From NCBI GenBank assembly GCA_963665195.1, contig OY762070.1, positions 3,472,001 through 3,536,000 on the forward strand: a DNA stretch of 64,000 bases, given 5' to 3'. The stretch comes from VXYL01 sp963665195 (GTDB lineage: Bacteria; Pseudomonadota; Gammaproteobacteria; Pseudomonadales; Azotimanducaceae). A program made the translations under genes and the position numbers. Shown here piece after piece: positions 51,611 through 60,810 of the stretch. Each line of letters starts with the position of its first letter. Position 1 is the stretch's first letter. The notes beneath the pieces were generated by a model. It saw only the letters and a list, made by a program, of their open reading frames with translations, made no database searches and was not told the DNA's origin.

Positions 51611-52540
51611 TCAGGGCACCGGCTGGTAGCCGCCCGGAACGCCTTTGGCGAACACGCTCACCGCGTCGTGCGCGTGCAGGCTCTCATGGTGTTCGACGCG
51701 GACATGGTAGTCCTCGACGTACGCCTTGGCATCCAGCATCGCCTTCAGGCGCCGACCGGCGTCTTCGCAGAACATGAGGTTGGCGGCGTTCAGGCGCGCG
51801 AACTCCTGCTCGTCTTCGCGCTTGACGGCCGTCTGCACCGGCGTCGCCAAGGCGCCCTCGGCATCGTCCACCAAGGCCGTCAGCGGGAAGGCAGGCAGCG
51901 TGTCGTCGAGCTGCAGGCGAAGCTGCGCCAGGCTGCGCTGGCTGTGCGGCGTGCCGGCGATGGCGTCTTCCGTGCCTAGCCAATCGCGCACCTCGGTGGC
52001 GCCGACCGTGCCGCTGCCGCCGAAGTCGCGCTCGAAGCGCTGCTGGATGAGCTGCCGGGCGAGCGCCGCCGAGGCCGGGCAGGTGCTCGAGTACCAGACG
52101 CCGAGAAACAGCTCGATGCGGGGCTCGCCGTCAATCACCGTGCCGCGGATCTTCACCGGGTAGCTGTTCCAGCCGGCGTGCTCGGTGATGAGCGAACGGC
52201 GGCGCAGGTAGTAGTCGAAGGCGAACTCGATGAGCGCGCGGCCGGAGAGATCCCGATGCGATTGCAGGAGCGAGGCGAGCAGCACCTTGAGGCCAGCGCA
52301 GGTCAGCGGCCGCGTCGTCGCGTGCTCGTCGAGGATCAGATACAGACGCGACATGTGGATGCCCTTCGCCTGCGCGTCCTCGAGATTGACGTAGACCTGC
52401 ACGCGGGCGTCCACGGCGCGCGCCGATTCGCCGTCGCGAATCTCGATGGGCTGGCGGACGTCGCCCATGCCCACCCAGTCCAGCGTGCCTTCGGCGTGCT
52501 GCACCTCTCGGCTGGCGACATCCGGCATCTGCGTTCTCAA
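51611..52540 (-). CDS. folE2: GTP cyclohydrolase IB
   Basis: 309 residues from a TTG overlapping the upstream stop (TTGA), or 305 from the ATG at 52528. It makes 7,8-dihydroneopterin triphosphate for folate. FolE2 features are GTLDWVGMGDVRQPIEIRDG, YVNLEDAQAKGIHMSRLYLI, WNSYPVKIRGTVIDGEPRIE, the metal-binding Cys in LGVWYSSTCPASAALARQLI (about 160), PHSQRSLAQLRLQL and FCEDAGRRLKAMLDAKAYVE with the final EHHESLHAHDAVS. FolE2 can use metals other than zinc, and in some bacteria it backs up FolE when zinc is scarce; no Zur box was looked for in depth. Confidence 0.93.
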   Translation of the reverse strand: MRTQMPDVASREVQHAEGTLDWVGMGDVRQPIEIRDGESARAVDARVQVYVNLEDAQAKGIHMSRLYLILDEHATTRPLTCAGLKVLLASLLQSHRDLSGRALIEFAFDYYLRRRSLITEHAGWNSYPVKIRGTVIDGEPRIELFLGVWYSSTCPASAALARQLIQQRFERDFGGSGTVGATEVRDWLGTEDAIAGTPHSQRSLAQLRLQLDDTLPAFPLTALVDDAEGALATPVQTAVKREDEQEFARLNAANLMFCEDAGRRLKAMLDAKAYVEDYHVRVEHHESLHAHDAVSVFAKGVPGGYQPVP

Positions 52541-52776
52541 AGCCTTTCCTCCGCCTGGTCTTGCGCTTGCTCTGCTCTCTTCACGCCGACGAGGGACCGG
52601 CACTCATCGTCGCTCAGCTCTCTCGCCTCCCCTTTCAGCATCACGGGGATGCCGTCGCGCACCGGATACGCCAAGCCGCTGGCCGCGCACCAGAGCTCGC
52701 CGGTCGGGCCGTTCATGGTCAGCGGCGCCTTGCTGACCGGGCAGACCAGAATGGCCAGCAACTGGGGGTCGATCAA
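52537..52776 (-). CDS. UPF0434/Trm112-like small protein
   Basis: 79 residues from a TTG at 52774-52776 that overlaps the purA stop. LIDPQLLAILVCPVSKAPLT then WCAASGLAYPVRDGIPVMLK is the YcaR/Trm112 pattern (one Cys in the first strand, a second in LWC, ending in DGIPxML). The first CPxC is CPVS here, so the classic four-Cys zinc site is incomplete, as is usual in bacterial members. Possible helper of a methyltransferase or of lipid A/envelope enzymes; not shown. Confidence 0.82.
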   Translation of the reverse strand: MIDPQLLAILVCPVSKAPLTMNGPTGELWCAASGLAYPVRDGIPVMLKGEARELSDDECRSLVGVKRAEQAQDQAEERL

Positions 52777-54068
52777 AAGATGTCCTCCAGGATGATCGTC
52801 TCGTCGCGGTCCGGCCCGGTCGAGATCACCGCCACCGGCACTCCCACGGCCCGTTCGATGCGCTCGATGTAGCGCCGGGCGTTGCTCGGCAGGGCACCCA
52901 GGGAACGCGCCCCGGCAGTGGACTCGCTCCAGCCCGGCAGGTCCTCGTACACCGGGCAGATGGCGGAATAGTGCTCGCTGCCGAAGCGGGCCGTCACCGG
53001 CGCCCCGGCGGCATCCTGGTAGCCGACGCAGATGCGGATCGTGTCCAGCCCGTCGAGCACGTCCAGCTTGGCGAGACACAGGCCCGACAGGCTATTGATC
53101 TGCACGGCCTGGCGCAGCGCCACCGCGTCGAACCAGCCGCAGCGGCGCGCCCGCCCGGTGGTGGCGCCGAATTCGTCGCCGACCTTCGCCAGATGCCGCC
53201 CCACGTCGTCGTCGAGCAGTTCCGTCGGAAACGGCCCCGAGCCGACGCGGGTGGCATAGGCCTTGGTGGTGCCGAGGATGTAGTCGAGATAGCGCGGCCC
53301 GAAGCCGGTGCCGAAGGCAGCGCCGCCGGCGGTGGTATTGGAAGACGTGACGAACGGATAGGTGCCGAGGTCCACGTCGAGGAGCGAGCCCTGTGCGCCC
53401 TCGAAAAGGATGTTCTTGCCGGCGCCGCGCAGCTCGTGCAGCAGCGGGCCGATGTCGGCGACGAGGGGCTTCAGCTCCGCCGCCACCTCGCGCATGTTCG
53501 CGAGCGTCGCGTCGAAGTCCACCGGCACCGCGTCGTAGTAATTGGTCAGCAGGAAGTTGTGGTACGCCACCACCTCGGCTAGCTTGGCGGCGAACTGCTG
53601 CCAGTAGAAAAGATCCCCAAGGCGCACGCCGCGCCGCGCCGCCTTGTCCTCGTAGGCGGGGCCGATGCCGCGCCCCGTGGTGCCGATCTTCTGATCGCCC
53701 AGCGAGTCTTCCCGCGCTTGGTCGATGGCGACGTGGGACGGCAGGATGAGCGGGCAGGCTGGCGAGATGCGCAGCCGGTCCCGCACCGGGACGCCCTTGG
53801 CTTCGAGATTGCGGATCTCCTTGAGAAGCGCGTTCGGCGCCAGCACCACGCCGTTGCCGATCAGACATTGAACGTCCGGTCGCAATATCCCGGACGGGAT
53901 CAGGTGCAGCACCGTCTTCACGCCATCGATCACCAGCGTGTGGCCGGCATTGTGGCCGCCCTGGAAGCGCACCACCGCGTCGGCGCGCTCGGTCAGGAGG
54001 TCCACGACCTTGCCCTTGCCTTCGTCGCCCCACTGGGTGCCGACCACCACCACGTTGCGCCCGCTCAT
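52773..54068 (-). CDS. purA: Adenylosuccinate synthetase
   Basis: 431 residues. It joins IMP and aspartate with GTP. VVVVGTQWGDEGKGKVVDLL (P-loop-like, residues 5-24), VVRFQGGHNAGHTLVIDGVK, KIGTTGRGIGPAYEDKAARR, FEGAQGSLLDVDLGTYPFVT, NTTAGGAAFGTGFGP, and TTGRARRCGWFDAVALRQAV near the end are all as expected. It lies downstream of hflC, as in E. coli, with 58 bp between. It leads into the overlapping run UPF0434-folE2-SDR-lipoprotein-Nudix. Confidence 0.97.
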   Translation of the reverse strand: MSGRNVVVVGTQWGDEGKGKVVDLLTERADAVVRFQGGHNAGHTLVIDGVKTVLHLIPSGILRPDVQCLIGNGVVLAPNALLKEIRNLEAKGVPVRDRLRISPACPLILPSHVAIDQAREDSLGDQKIGTTGRGIGPAYEDKAARRGVRLGDLFYWQQFAAKLAEVVAYHNFLLTNYYDAVPVDFDATLANMREVAAELKPLVADIGPLLHELRGAGKNILFEGAQGSLLDVDLGTYPFVTSSNTTAGGAAFGTGFGPRYLDYILGTTKAYATRVGSGPFPTELLDDDVGRHLAKVGDEFGATTGRARRCGWFDAVALRQAVQINSLSGLCLAKLDVLDGLDTIRICVGYQDAAGAPVTARFGSEHYSAICPVYEDLPGWSESTAGARSLGALPSNARRYIERIERAVGVPVAVISTGPDRDETIILEDIF

Positions 54069-54126
54069 GGCGTATTCCCCGATGCGCTCGAGTCGCTCTC
54101 TTTGCAGCTACGAATCGGCGCGGGCG

Positions 54127-54996
54127 CTAGCGTTCGCCGGACTTGAGGTACTTGAAGAAGCTGCCCTCTGGATCCAGCACGAATTGGTCGTTCTTGTCGC
54201 TGAACACCAGCGGGTAGGCCGTCACGCGCCGGTAGAAGGCGTAGAACTCGGCGTCCTGGTTGAACGCCTCCGCATAGATGTTGGCCGCCTGGGCATCGCC
54301 GGCGCCGCGCAGCTCCTCCGCGCGGCGGTAGGCCTCGGCATTGATGACGGTCACCTGCCGATCTGCGTCGGCGCGGATGCCGATGGCCTTCTCTTCGCCG
54401 GACGCACGGTACTGCCGCGCCTCGATCTCGCGCGCCGAGTTCATGCGCTGGAAGACGGACTCCTCCACATCCTGCGGCAGGTCGATGCGCTTGACGCGCA
54501 CGTCGATCACCTCCACGCCGATCTCCTGGGTCATGGTCTCGTTGAGCGCCGTGGTCAGCTCGGCCATGAGCTGATCCCGCTCGCCGGAGATCACCTCGTG
54601 CATGTCGCGGCGGCTGATCTGGTTGCGCAGGCCCTCGTTGACCCGCTCCTGAAGCAGGTTGCGGGCGCGCGTTTCGTCGCCGGAGGTGCGCGTGTAGTAG
54701 CGGTCCACGTCGCCGATGCGCCACTTGGCGAAGGCGTCCACCCGCAGCGGCTTCTGCTCCAGGGTGAAATAGCGTTCCACCGGGGCGTCGACGGTGAGCA
54801 CGCGGCCGTCGAACTTCTTCACCTCCTCGGCGAACGGGAACTTCCAGTGCAGGCCCGGCTGGACGTCGGACTCCGTGACCGCGCCGAAGCGCAGCACGAT
54901 GGCGCGCTCGGTCTCGTGGACGACGAACAGGAAGTTCGTGGCCAGCAGCACGACGATGAGGCCGACGACGGCGATGATGACGGTCTTCAGGTTCAC
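54127..54996 (-). CDS. hflC: HflC, SPFH-domain regulator of FtsH
   Basis: 289 residues. One N-terminal membrane segment (TVIIAVVGLIVVLLATNFLF) is followed by the SPFH domain: HETERAIVLRFGAVTESDVQ, PGLHWKFPFAEEVKKFDGRV, VDAFAKWRIGDVDRYYTRTS. A coiled-coil tail (INAEAYRRAEELRGAGDAQA) ends in FFKYLKSGER. With HflK it forms the large periplasmic cage around FtsH and modulates proteolysis. It follows hflK by 21 bp. Confidence 0.95.
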   Translation of the reverse strand: MNLKTVIIAVVGLIVVLLATNFLFVVHETERAIVLRFGAVTESDVQPGLHWKFPFAEEVKKFDGRVLTVDAPVERYFTLEQKPLRVDAFAKWRIGDVDRYYTRTSGDETRARNLLQERVNEGLRNQISRRDMHEVISGERDQLMAELTTALNETMTQEIGVEVIDVRVKRIDLPQDVEESVFQRMNSAREIEARQYRASGEEKAIGIRADADRQVTVINAEAYRRAEELRGAGDAQAANIYAEAFNQDAEFYAFYRRVTAYPLVFSDKNDQFVLDPEGSFFKYLKSGER

Positions 54997-55017
54997 GTTG
55001 CTTCTCCTCGCCCTGCG

Positions 55018-56124
55018 TCAGCGGCTCTGGCGCGGCTGGGCATTGCCGCGGTCTCTGGTGACGGCGCTGGCCAGCGTCCCGCTGTCGAGCGCCTCCGCCG
55101 CCTGGCGCTCGGGGCGGCCGAGCGGCAGCACCATGATGTTGTCGTCGCCGACATCGACGATGGTCTTCGAACTCTGGCTCAGCATCGCCTCCATGGAGTC
55201 CACGAACAGCCGATCCCGGGTGACCTCCGGCGCGAGCTGGTACTCGGCGAGCAGCGCCTTGAAGCGCTCGGCTTCGCCCTTGGCCCGGGCGATCACCTGA
55301 TCCCGGTACGCCTCGGCTTCCTGCACCGCCTTCTCGGCATCGCCGCGCGCCTGCGGGATGACGCTCTCGGCGTAGGCATTGGCCTCGTTGACTTCGCGGA
55401 CTTCGTCCTCCTTGGCCTTCTGGACGTCGTCGAAGGCGTCCTGCACTTGGCTCGGCGGCGCGCTCTTGTCGATGTTGACCTTCACCACGTCGATGCCGGT
55501 GCGGTAGGAGTCGAGATAGCGCTGGATGCGCTCCTCTACCTCGATGCCGAGGGCGGCACGGCCCTCGGTGATGACCGAGTCCATGGTCGTGCTGCCGACG
55601 ACGTGGCGCAGGGCGCTGGACGTGGCGTGCTCGAGGCTCATCAGCGGCTCGCGCACCTCCACCACGTTGGCGATGGGATCGTCCACCTTGTACTGCACCA
55701 CCAGACTGATGTCGACGATGTTCTCGTCCTCGGTGAGCATCAGGGCGGCGTGCTTGTGGGAGTCGACGCGGGTGATGTTGACCTTCCTCACGCTGTCGAT
55801 GATCGGCGGGTTCCAGCGGATGCCCGGCAGCTTCACCGTGTCCTGCACGTGCCCGAAGCGGAACACCACGCCGCGTTCCTGCTCGTCGAGCTGGTAGACG
55901 CCGAGCAGGAAGTAGCCGATCACCACCACCAGAGCGCCGACCGAGACCACCTTCCAGTTGAGGAAGCCGCCCTTGCCGGTGCCGCCGCCGCTGCCACCGC
56001 CGCCGAATATGCCGGTAACCTTGTTCTGGAACTTGCGGAACGCCTCGTCGAGGTCCGGCGGGCCCTGCTGGCTGCCGCGGGCCCAGGGGTCGTCATCGCG
56101 ACCGGGCGGATCGTTCCAAGCCAT
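55018..56124 (-). CDS. hflK: HflK, SPFH-domain regulator of FtsH
   Basis: 368 residues. The start MAWNDPPGRDDDPWARGSQQ and the glycine-rich FGGGGSGGGTGKGG are typical of HflK. One membrane segment lies at about residues 60-80 (VGALVVVIGYFLLGVYQLDE). SPFH follows (ERGVVFRFGHVQDTVKLPGI then RWNPPIIDSVRKVNITRVDS), then a coiled coil (VQKAKEDEVREVNEANAYAE). Partner of HflC. It starts 90 bp after hflX. Confidence 0.95.
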   Translation of the reverse strand: MAWNDPPGRDDDPWARGSQQGPPDLDEAFRKFQNKVTGIFGGGGSGGGTGKGGFLNWKVVSVGALVVVIGYFLLGVYQLDEQERGVVFRFGHVQDTVKLPGIRWNPPIIDSVRKVNITRVDSHKHAALMLTEDENIVDISLVVQYKVDDPIANVVEVREPLMSLEHATSSALRHVVGSTTMDSVITEGRAALGIEVEERIQRYLDSYRTGIDVVKVNIDKSAPPSQVQDAFDDVQKAKEDEVREVNEANAYAESVIPQARGDAEKAVQEAEAYRDQVIARAKGEAERFKALLAEYQLAPEVTRDRLFVDSMEAMLSQSSKTIVDVGDDNIMVLPLGRPERQAAEALDSGTLASAVTRDRGNAQPRQSR

Positions 56125-56214
56125 GTGTGGTCCTCGCTTTGTCGGGTACGCGTCGTCGGGGGGCGATTCTAGCGCTTGCCGCGCCGTGGTGCTTGGCGTC
56201 GGGCGATCGTCCAG

Positions 56215-57525
56215 CTACGGCGCGTGCAGGAGATTCCGGGCGTCGAGTTCGCCGAGCATGCTGCGGTTCAGGCGCACCTGCACCGTCATGAGGCCCTCCG
56301 CATCCACCGTCTCGCCTTGCACCGCGCCGTGCCGATAGAGCCACGAGCGCATCCGGCCGGCACTCGGCGGCAGGCGGACTTCGGTAGTGACGGCGTCCAG
56401 GCCGAGCCTCGCGCAGACCGCTTCGCGCAGCGCGCCCAGGCCCTCGCCGGTGCGGGCGCTCACGACGATCCGCTCGCCCGCCGCCCCGCCGGGCACGCCA
56501 TCGGCGCCGCCGGGTACGAGGTCCACCTTGTTCATCACCTCGATGATCGGCACGCCCGGCAGGGCGCCGATCTCCTTCAGCACCGTCTCCACCTGTTCGC
56601 GCAGGTCTTCGGCGTCGGGGGCGGCGGCGTCGATGACGTGCAGCACGAGGTCCGCTTCCACCACCTCCTCCAAAGTCGCTTTGAAGGCTTCCACGAGGGT
56701 TACCGGCAGGTCGCGGATGAAGCCCACGGTGTCCGCCAGAATCACGTCGGCGCCCGCGCCCTCCATGCGCCGCATGGTGGGATCCAGGGTCGCGAACAGG
56801 CGGTCTTCGGCCTGCACGCGGCTACCGGTCAGGGCGTTGAACAGGGTGGACTTGCCGGCGTTGGTGTAGCCCGCCAGCGCCACGGTGGGAATGCGCGCCC
56901 GGCTGCGCCGCCGCCGGCTTTGGGCGCGGCGCTGCTGCACGGCGTCCAGGCGGCGGCGCACTTGGCCGACGCGCACGCGCAGCATGCGCTGGTCCAGTTC
57001 GAGCTGGGTCTCGCCCGTACCGCGCTGCGCCGCACCGCCGGCGCCGCCGGCGCTCTGCCGGTCCAGGTGCGTCCAGCCGCGGATCAGCCGCGTCTGCGCA
57101 TGGCGTAGCTGCGCCAGTTCCACCTGCAGGGTGCCTTCGTGGGTGCGCGCCCGGTCCGCGAAGATATGCAGGATGAGTTCCGTGCGCGTCATCACCCGGC
57201 ACTGGAGGCGTTCTTCCAGATTGCGCTGCTGGGCCGGCGCCAGCTCGTGGTTGAAGATGGCGAGCGTGGCATCGCTGGCGGCGATGGTCGCCGCCAGTTC
57301 GTCCACCTTGCCGGTGCCGATGAACCAGCGCGGGTGCGGCCTGTCGCGCGTGCCACAGATCGCCGCCGCCGGCACCAGCGCCGCCGAGCGCACCAGTTCC
57401 TCAAACTCGTCCCGATGCGCGTCGCCGTCGTCCAGACCGTGCGCGCGAAAGCGCACGGAGACCAGCGCGGCGCGGTTGCCCGGCGCGGGACGCTCGAACA
57501 GCAGCGCCTGCTCGTTGATGGTCAG
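56215..57525 (-). CDS. hflX: HflX, ribosome-associated GTPase
   Basis: About 436 residues if it starts at a CTG (57523-57525) that overlaps the hfq stop (CTGA). The first usual start is GTG at 57456, but that would cut the conserved opening ALLFERPAPGNRAALVSVRF. N-terminal domain: HPRWFIGTGKVDELAATIAA and FNHELAPAQQRNLEERLQCR; linker helices RRLDAVQQRRAQ. G domain: VALAGYTNAGKSTLFNALTG (G1, about residue 225), FATLDPTMRRM, ILADTVGFIRDLPVTLVEAF (G3), VMNKVDLV (G4). HflX binds ribosomal subunits and splits or rescues stalled 70S in stress. Position hfq-hflX-hflK-hflC is as in E. coli. Confidence 0.94.
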   Translation of the reverse strand: MTINEQALLFERPAPGNRAALVSVRFRAHGLDDGDAHRDEFEELVRSAALVPAAAICGTRDRPHPRWFIGTGKVDELAATIAASDATLAIFNHELAPAQQRNLEERLQCRVMTRTELILHIFADRARTHEGTLQVELAQLRHAQTRLIRGWTHLDRQSAGGAGGAAQRGTGETQLELDQRMLRVRVGQVRRRLDAVQQRRAQSRRRRSRARIPTVALAGYTNAGKSTLFNALTGSRVQAEDRLFATLDPTMRRMEGAGADVILADTVGFIRDLPVTLVEAFKATLEEVVEADLVLHVIDAAAPDAEDLREQVETVLKEIGALPGVPIIEVMNKVDLVPGGADGVPGGAAGERIVVSARTGEGLGALREAVCARLGLDAVTTEVRLPPSAGRMRSWLYRHGAVQGETVDAEGLMTVQVRLNRSMLGELDARNLLHAP

Positions 57526-57761
57526 TCCTCCGCGGTCTCGAACGTCGGCAGCGGCATCTCCCGCGCCGGCACCACCGTCGAGATGGCGTGCTTGTAGATC
57601 ATCTGGCTGACGGAGTTGCTAAGGAAGACGACGAACTGGTCGAACGCCTCGATCTGGCCTTGCAGCTTGATGCCGTTGACCAGGAAGATGGACACATGCA
57701 CGCGCTCCTTGCGCAGCGTGTTCAGAAAGCGATCCTGCAAGGATTGTTGTGGCTTCGCCAT
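57522..57761 (-). CDS. hfq: RNA chaperone Hfq
   Basis: 79 residues from the ATG at 57761. The Sm1 motif runs LQDRFLNTLRKERVHVSIFL then VNGIKLQGQIEAFDQFVVFL, with Q8, F39/F42-type residues and the proximal-face KH in IYKHAISTVVP (Sm2). It is a short form without the long acidic tail of the E. coli protein. It forms hexamers that pair small RNAs with mRNAs. It lies between miaA (182 bp) and hflX (overlap). The gap to miaA may hold its own promoter. Confidence 0.97.
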   Translation of the reverse strand: MAKPQQSLQDRFLNTLRKERVHVSIFLVNGIKLQGQIEAFDQFVVFLSNSVSQMIYKHAISTVVPAREMPLPTFETAED

Positions 57762-57943
57762 GTTGTTGCCTCCGGTGGCCTTTTCTCGCTCGCCTCGTGC
57801 CTCGGTGCGCCGCATCGCGCCCGGCGCCGTCGCGACCGATGCACACGGCCTACTATGGTGCTGGCCGGGCGCGTTTGCAATACGCGCAGACGCCGGTCTG
57901 GCGACCCGAATGCCGGTTTGCCGCCGACGAGTGCCGCCGCGGC

Positions 57944-58879
57944 TCAGCTGGCGTCGAGTTGCAGTGCGCGGCGGGCATGCGCGACCGCGTCGGCGCCGGT
58001 CTCCGCCGCCAGCAGCCCGGGCCAGCGGCGCAGCCAGGTGAGTTGCCGTTTTGCGACCTGCCGCGTCGCCGCGGCGATGCGTTCCACCATCGCGGCGTAC
58101 TCGTACTCGCCGTCGAGGTGCCGCCAGGCCTGCGCGTACCCGACCGAACGCATCGACGGCAGTGCGGGGTGCAGCCCCGGCTCGGCGCGCAACCGCCGCA
58201 CCTCGCCCAGGAAGCCGGCGCGCAGCATGCCGTCGAGCCGCGCCTCGATGCGCCGGTGCAGCGCCTCCCGTTGCGGCGGCAGGATGGCGATCTGGACGAG
58301 CTGGCAGCGGTGCCGCTGCGCGGCCGGCGTCGCCCCTTCCTGCCACCACGCGGTGATCGACCGGCCGCTCAGACGCAGCACTTCGAGGGCTCGCTGGATG
58401 CGCTGGCCGTTGTGCGGGTCGATTCCCGCCGCGGCCTTGGGATCGTCCCGCGCCAGTGACGCGTGCAGCGCCGGCCAGCCGTCGGCTGCGGCCTGCTCCG
58501 CGAGTTCGGCGCGCAGCTTAGGGTCGGCCGCCGGAAGATCGCCCAAACCGTCGCGGAAGGCGCGGAAGTAGAGCATCGTGCCGCCGACCAGAAGCGGCGT
58601 ACGGCCGGCGCCGAGGGCGGCTTCGACGGCGGCATCGGCATCGCGCACGAAGCGGGCGGCCGAGTAGGCCTCCTGGGGTTCGACGATGTCCACCAGCGCG
58701 TGCGGGTAGCGCCCGAGGGTCGCGGTATCCGGCTTCGCCGTGCCGATGTCCATGCGGCGGTAGACCATCGCCGAGTCGACGCTGACGAGCTGCACTGCGG
58801 CGGCATCGGCGATGCAGAGCGCAGCGTCGGTCTTGCCGGACGCCGTCGGACCCATGAGCGTGACCACGACGCGCCGCAC
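57944..58879 (-). CDS. miaA: tRNA dimethylallyltransferase
   Basis: 311 residues from a GTG at 58877-58879, 11 bp after mutL. It adds the isopentenyl group to A37 of tRNAs reading UNN codons. The P-loop is VTLMGPTASGKTDAALCIAD. Others are QLVSVDSAMVYRRMDIGTAK (substrate Asp and Ser), HALVDIVEPQEAYSAARFVR, PLLVGGTMLYFRAFRDGL and DDPKAAAGIDPHNGQRIQRA then LEVLRLSGRS; SMRSVGYAQAWRHLDGEY comes late. Order mutL-miaA-hfq is conserved in gammaproteobacteria. Confidence 0.95.
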   Translation of the reverse strand: MRRVVVTLMGPTASGKTDAALCIADAAAVQLVSVDSAMVYRRMDIGTAKPDTATLGRYPHALVDIVEPQEAYSAARFVRDADAAVEAALGAGRTPLLVGGTMLYFRAFRDGLGDLPAADPKLRAELAEQAAADGWPALHASLARDDPKAAAGIDPHNGQRIQRALEVLRLSGRSITAWWQEGATPAAQRHRCQLVQIAILPPQREALHRRIEARLDGMLRAGFLGEVRRLRAEPGLHPALPSMRSVGYAQAWRHLDGEYEYAAMVERIAAATRQVAKRQLTWLRRWPGLLAAETGADAVAHARRALQLDAS

Positions 58880-58890
58880 GGCCCCGCCGC

Positions 58891-60810
58891 CTACTGGCCG
58901 CGCAGAAACAGCCGGTCCAGCGACGCCATGGACTGCACCACGAAGGTAGGCCGGCCGTGGTTGCACTGGCCAGCGTTCTCGGTGGTCTCCATGGTGCGCA
59001 GCAGGGCGTTCATCTCGTCGATGGTGAGGCGCCGATTGGCGCGCACCGAGGCGTGGCAGGCAGCGCCCGCGAGCAGCCGCTCGCGGCGTTCGGCGATCGC
59101 CTCCGAAGCGCCGAAGTCCACCATGTCGGCGATCAGGTCCTGCGCTAGGGCGCGAATGTCGGCCTTGCCGAGCAGCGCCGGCACTTCGCGCACGGCGAGG
59201 CTTGCCGGGCCGGTGCGTTCGACGATCAGGCCCAGCGCCTCGAACTCCTCGGCGCGGGCTTCGACGAAGTCCGCCTCGGCGCTCGGCACGTCGAGCGCCA
59301 CCGGCACCAGCAGGCGCTGGCGCTCGATGGCGCCGCCGAGGAACTGCGCCTTCATGCGTTCGTAGGTGATGCGCTCGTGGGCGGCGTGCATGTCGACGAT
59401 GACGAGGCCCGCAGCGTTCTGCGCCAGCACGTAGACCCCGTGCAGCTGCGCCACCGCGTAGCCCAGCGGCGGTACGCTGGCACCGTCGGCGGGCTCCTCC
59501 GGCAGGGCGTAGGCGGCGTGCTGATCGGCGACTTCGCGGACGTCGGCGGCGTCGAACAGCTTGGCCAGATTGCCGGGTGCGGACGCCGTGTTCGCCAGCG
59601 GCAGTGGCCGCTGGCTGCTTGGTGGCGACTGGCTCGATGCCTCGGGCGCCGGCGTCGAAACCGGCCCTGCCCCGTCCGGGCGCACGTCGCGCAGCACCCG
59701 CGCAAGCTTGCCGAAAATGAAGTCGTGGACGTCCCTCGACCGGCGGAAGCGCACCTCGTCCTTGGTCGGATGCACATTCACGTCCACCAGTCCGGGCGCG
59801 AGTTCGAAGAACAGCGCGAATGCCGGGTGGCGACCATGGAACAGCACGTCTCGATACGCTTGGCGCACCGCGTGGCCAGCCAGGCGATCGCGGATCGGGC
59901 GCCCGTTGACGTAGAAGTGCTGGCGCCGGGCGCGGGCGTCCGAATGCGTCGGCAGGCCCACCCAGCCCCACAGGCGCATCCCGCCACTGGCTGGCGCCGA
60001 CGCCTCGTCGATGGCGATGGACTCGCCCACGAAGTCGTCGCCGAGCAGCGCCCGCACCCGCTCCTGCATCGTCGACCCGCCCGGCAGGCCGGTGAGCGAA
60101 CGGGATCCGGCCGCCAGCTCGAAGCCGGTGTGCGGATGCACCAGCGCGACGCTGCGCACGGCCTCCTGGATGTGCAGCAGTTCGGTGCGCTCGGTCTTCA
60201 GGAACTTGCGCCGCGCCGGCGTGTTGTAGAAGAGATCGCGCACTTCCACCGTGGTGCCGGGCGGATGCGCCGCCGGACGGAAGGCGCGTTCCCGGCTGCC
60301 TTCGACATCGAGCCGCCAGGCGCTGTCCGCCTGTGCATGGCGCGAGGTGATGGTGAGGCGCGCCACCGAAGCGGCGCTGGCCAACGCCTCGCCGCGGAAG
60401 CCCAGCGTCGCCACCCCGGCGAGGTCTTCGGCGCTGGCGATCTTGCTGGTCGCATGGCGGGCCACCGCCAGACGCAAGTCGCCCGGCAGGATGCCGGCGC
60501 CGTCGTCGCGCACGCGGATGCTGTGGATGCCGGCCTGCTCGATGTCGATGCGGATGCTGCGGGCGCGGGCATCGAGGCTGTTCTCCAGCAGTTCCTTGAC
60601 GATGGAGGCGGGCCGCTCGACGACCTCCCCGGCGGCGATCTGGTTGGCGACGAACTCGCTGAGCAGGCGGATGCGCCCGCCCGATAGTCGGCCCGGCGCT
60701 TCGCTAGGGCTGCGCGCGGGGTTCGCCCCCGGCCCAGCCGCACCCCCCTTCCGTGGAGCAATCTCCGCTGGTCGCTGCTCTCCCTCCGGCGCTTGCTCCA
60801 TCGAAGTCAA
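58891..60810 (-). CDS. mutL: DNA mismatch repair protein MutL
   Basis: 639 residues. The GHKL ATPase domain (about residues 45-370) has IAAGEVVERPASIVKELLEN then SLDARA, IRVRDDGAGILPGDL and TLGFRGEALASAASVARLTI. The transducer has LVDVNVHPTKDEVRF. A low-complexity linker precedes the dimer domain (about 440-639). That domain holds DMHAAHERITYERM, which fits DxHA(x)2E(x)4E of MutL proteins with endonuclease activity and is absent in E. coli MutL. So nicking-type repair without MutH is likely. The ATG at 60810 overlaps the amiB stop; ATG at 60801 is a close alternative. Confidence 0.95.
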   Translation of the reverse strand: MTSMEQAPEGEQRPAEIAPRKGGAAGPGANPARSPSEAPGRLSGGRIRLLSEFVANQIAAGEVVERPASIVKELLENSLDARARSIRIDIEQAGIHSIRVRDDGAGILPGDLRLAVARHATSKIASAEDLAGVATLGFRGEALASAASVARLTITSRHAQADSAWRLDVEGSRERAFRPAAHPPGTTVEVRDLFYNTPARRKFLKTERTELLHIQEAVRSVALVHPHTGFELAAGSRSLTGLPGGSTMQERVRALLGDDFVGESIAIDEASAPASGGMRLWGWVGLPTHSDARARRQHFYVNGRPIRDRLAGHAVRQAYRDVLFHGRHPAFALFFELAPGLVDVNVHPTKDEVRFRRSRDVHDFIFGKLARVLRDVRPDGAGPVSTPAPEASSQSPPSSQRPLPLANTASAPGNLAKLFDAADVREVADQHAAYALPEEPADGASVPPLGYAVAQLHGVYVLAQNAAGLVIVDMHAAHERITYERMKAQFLGGAIERQRLLVPVALDVPSAEADFVEARAEEFEALGLIVERTGPASLAVREVPALLGKADIRALAQDLIADMVDFGASEAIAERRERLLAGAACHASVRANRRLTIDEMNALLRTMETTENAGQCNHGRPTFVVQSMASLDRLFLRGQ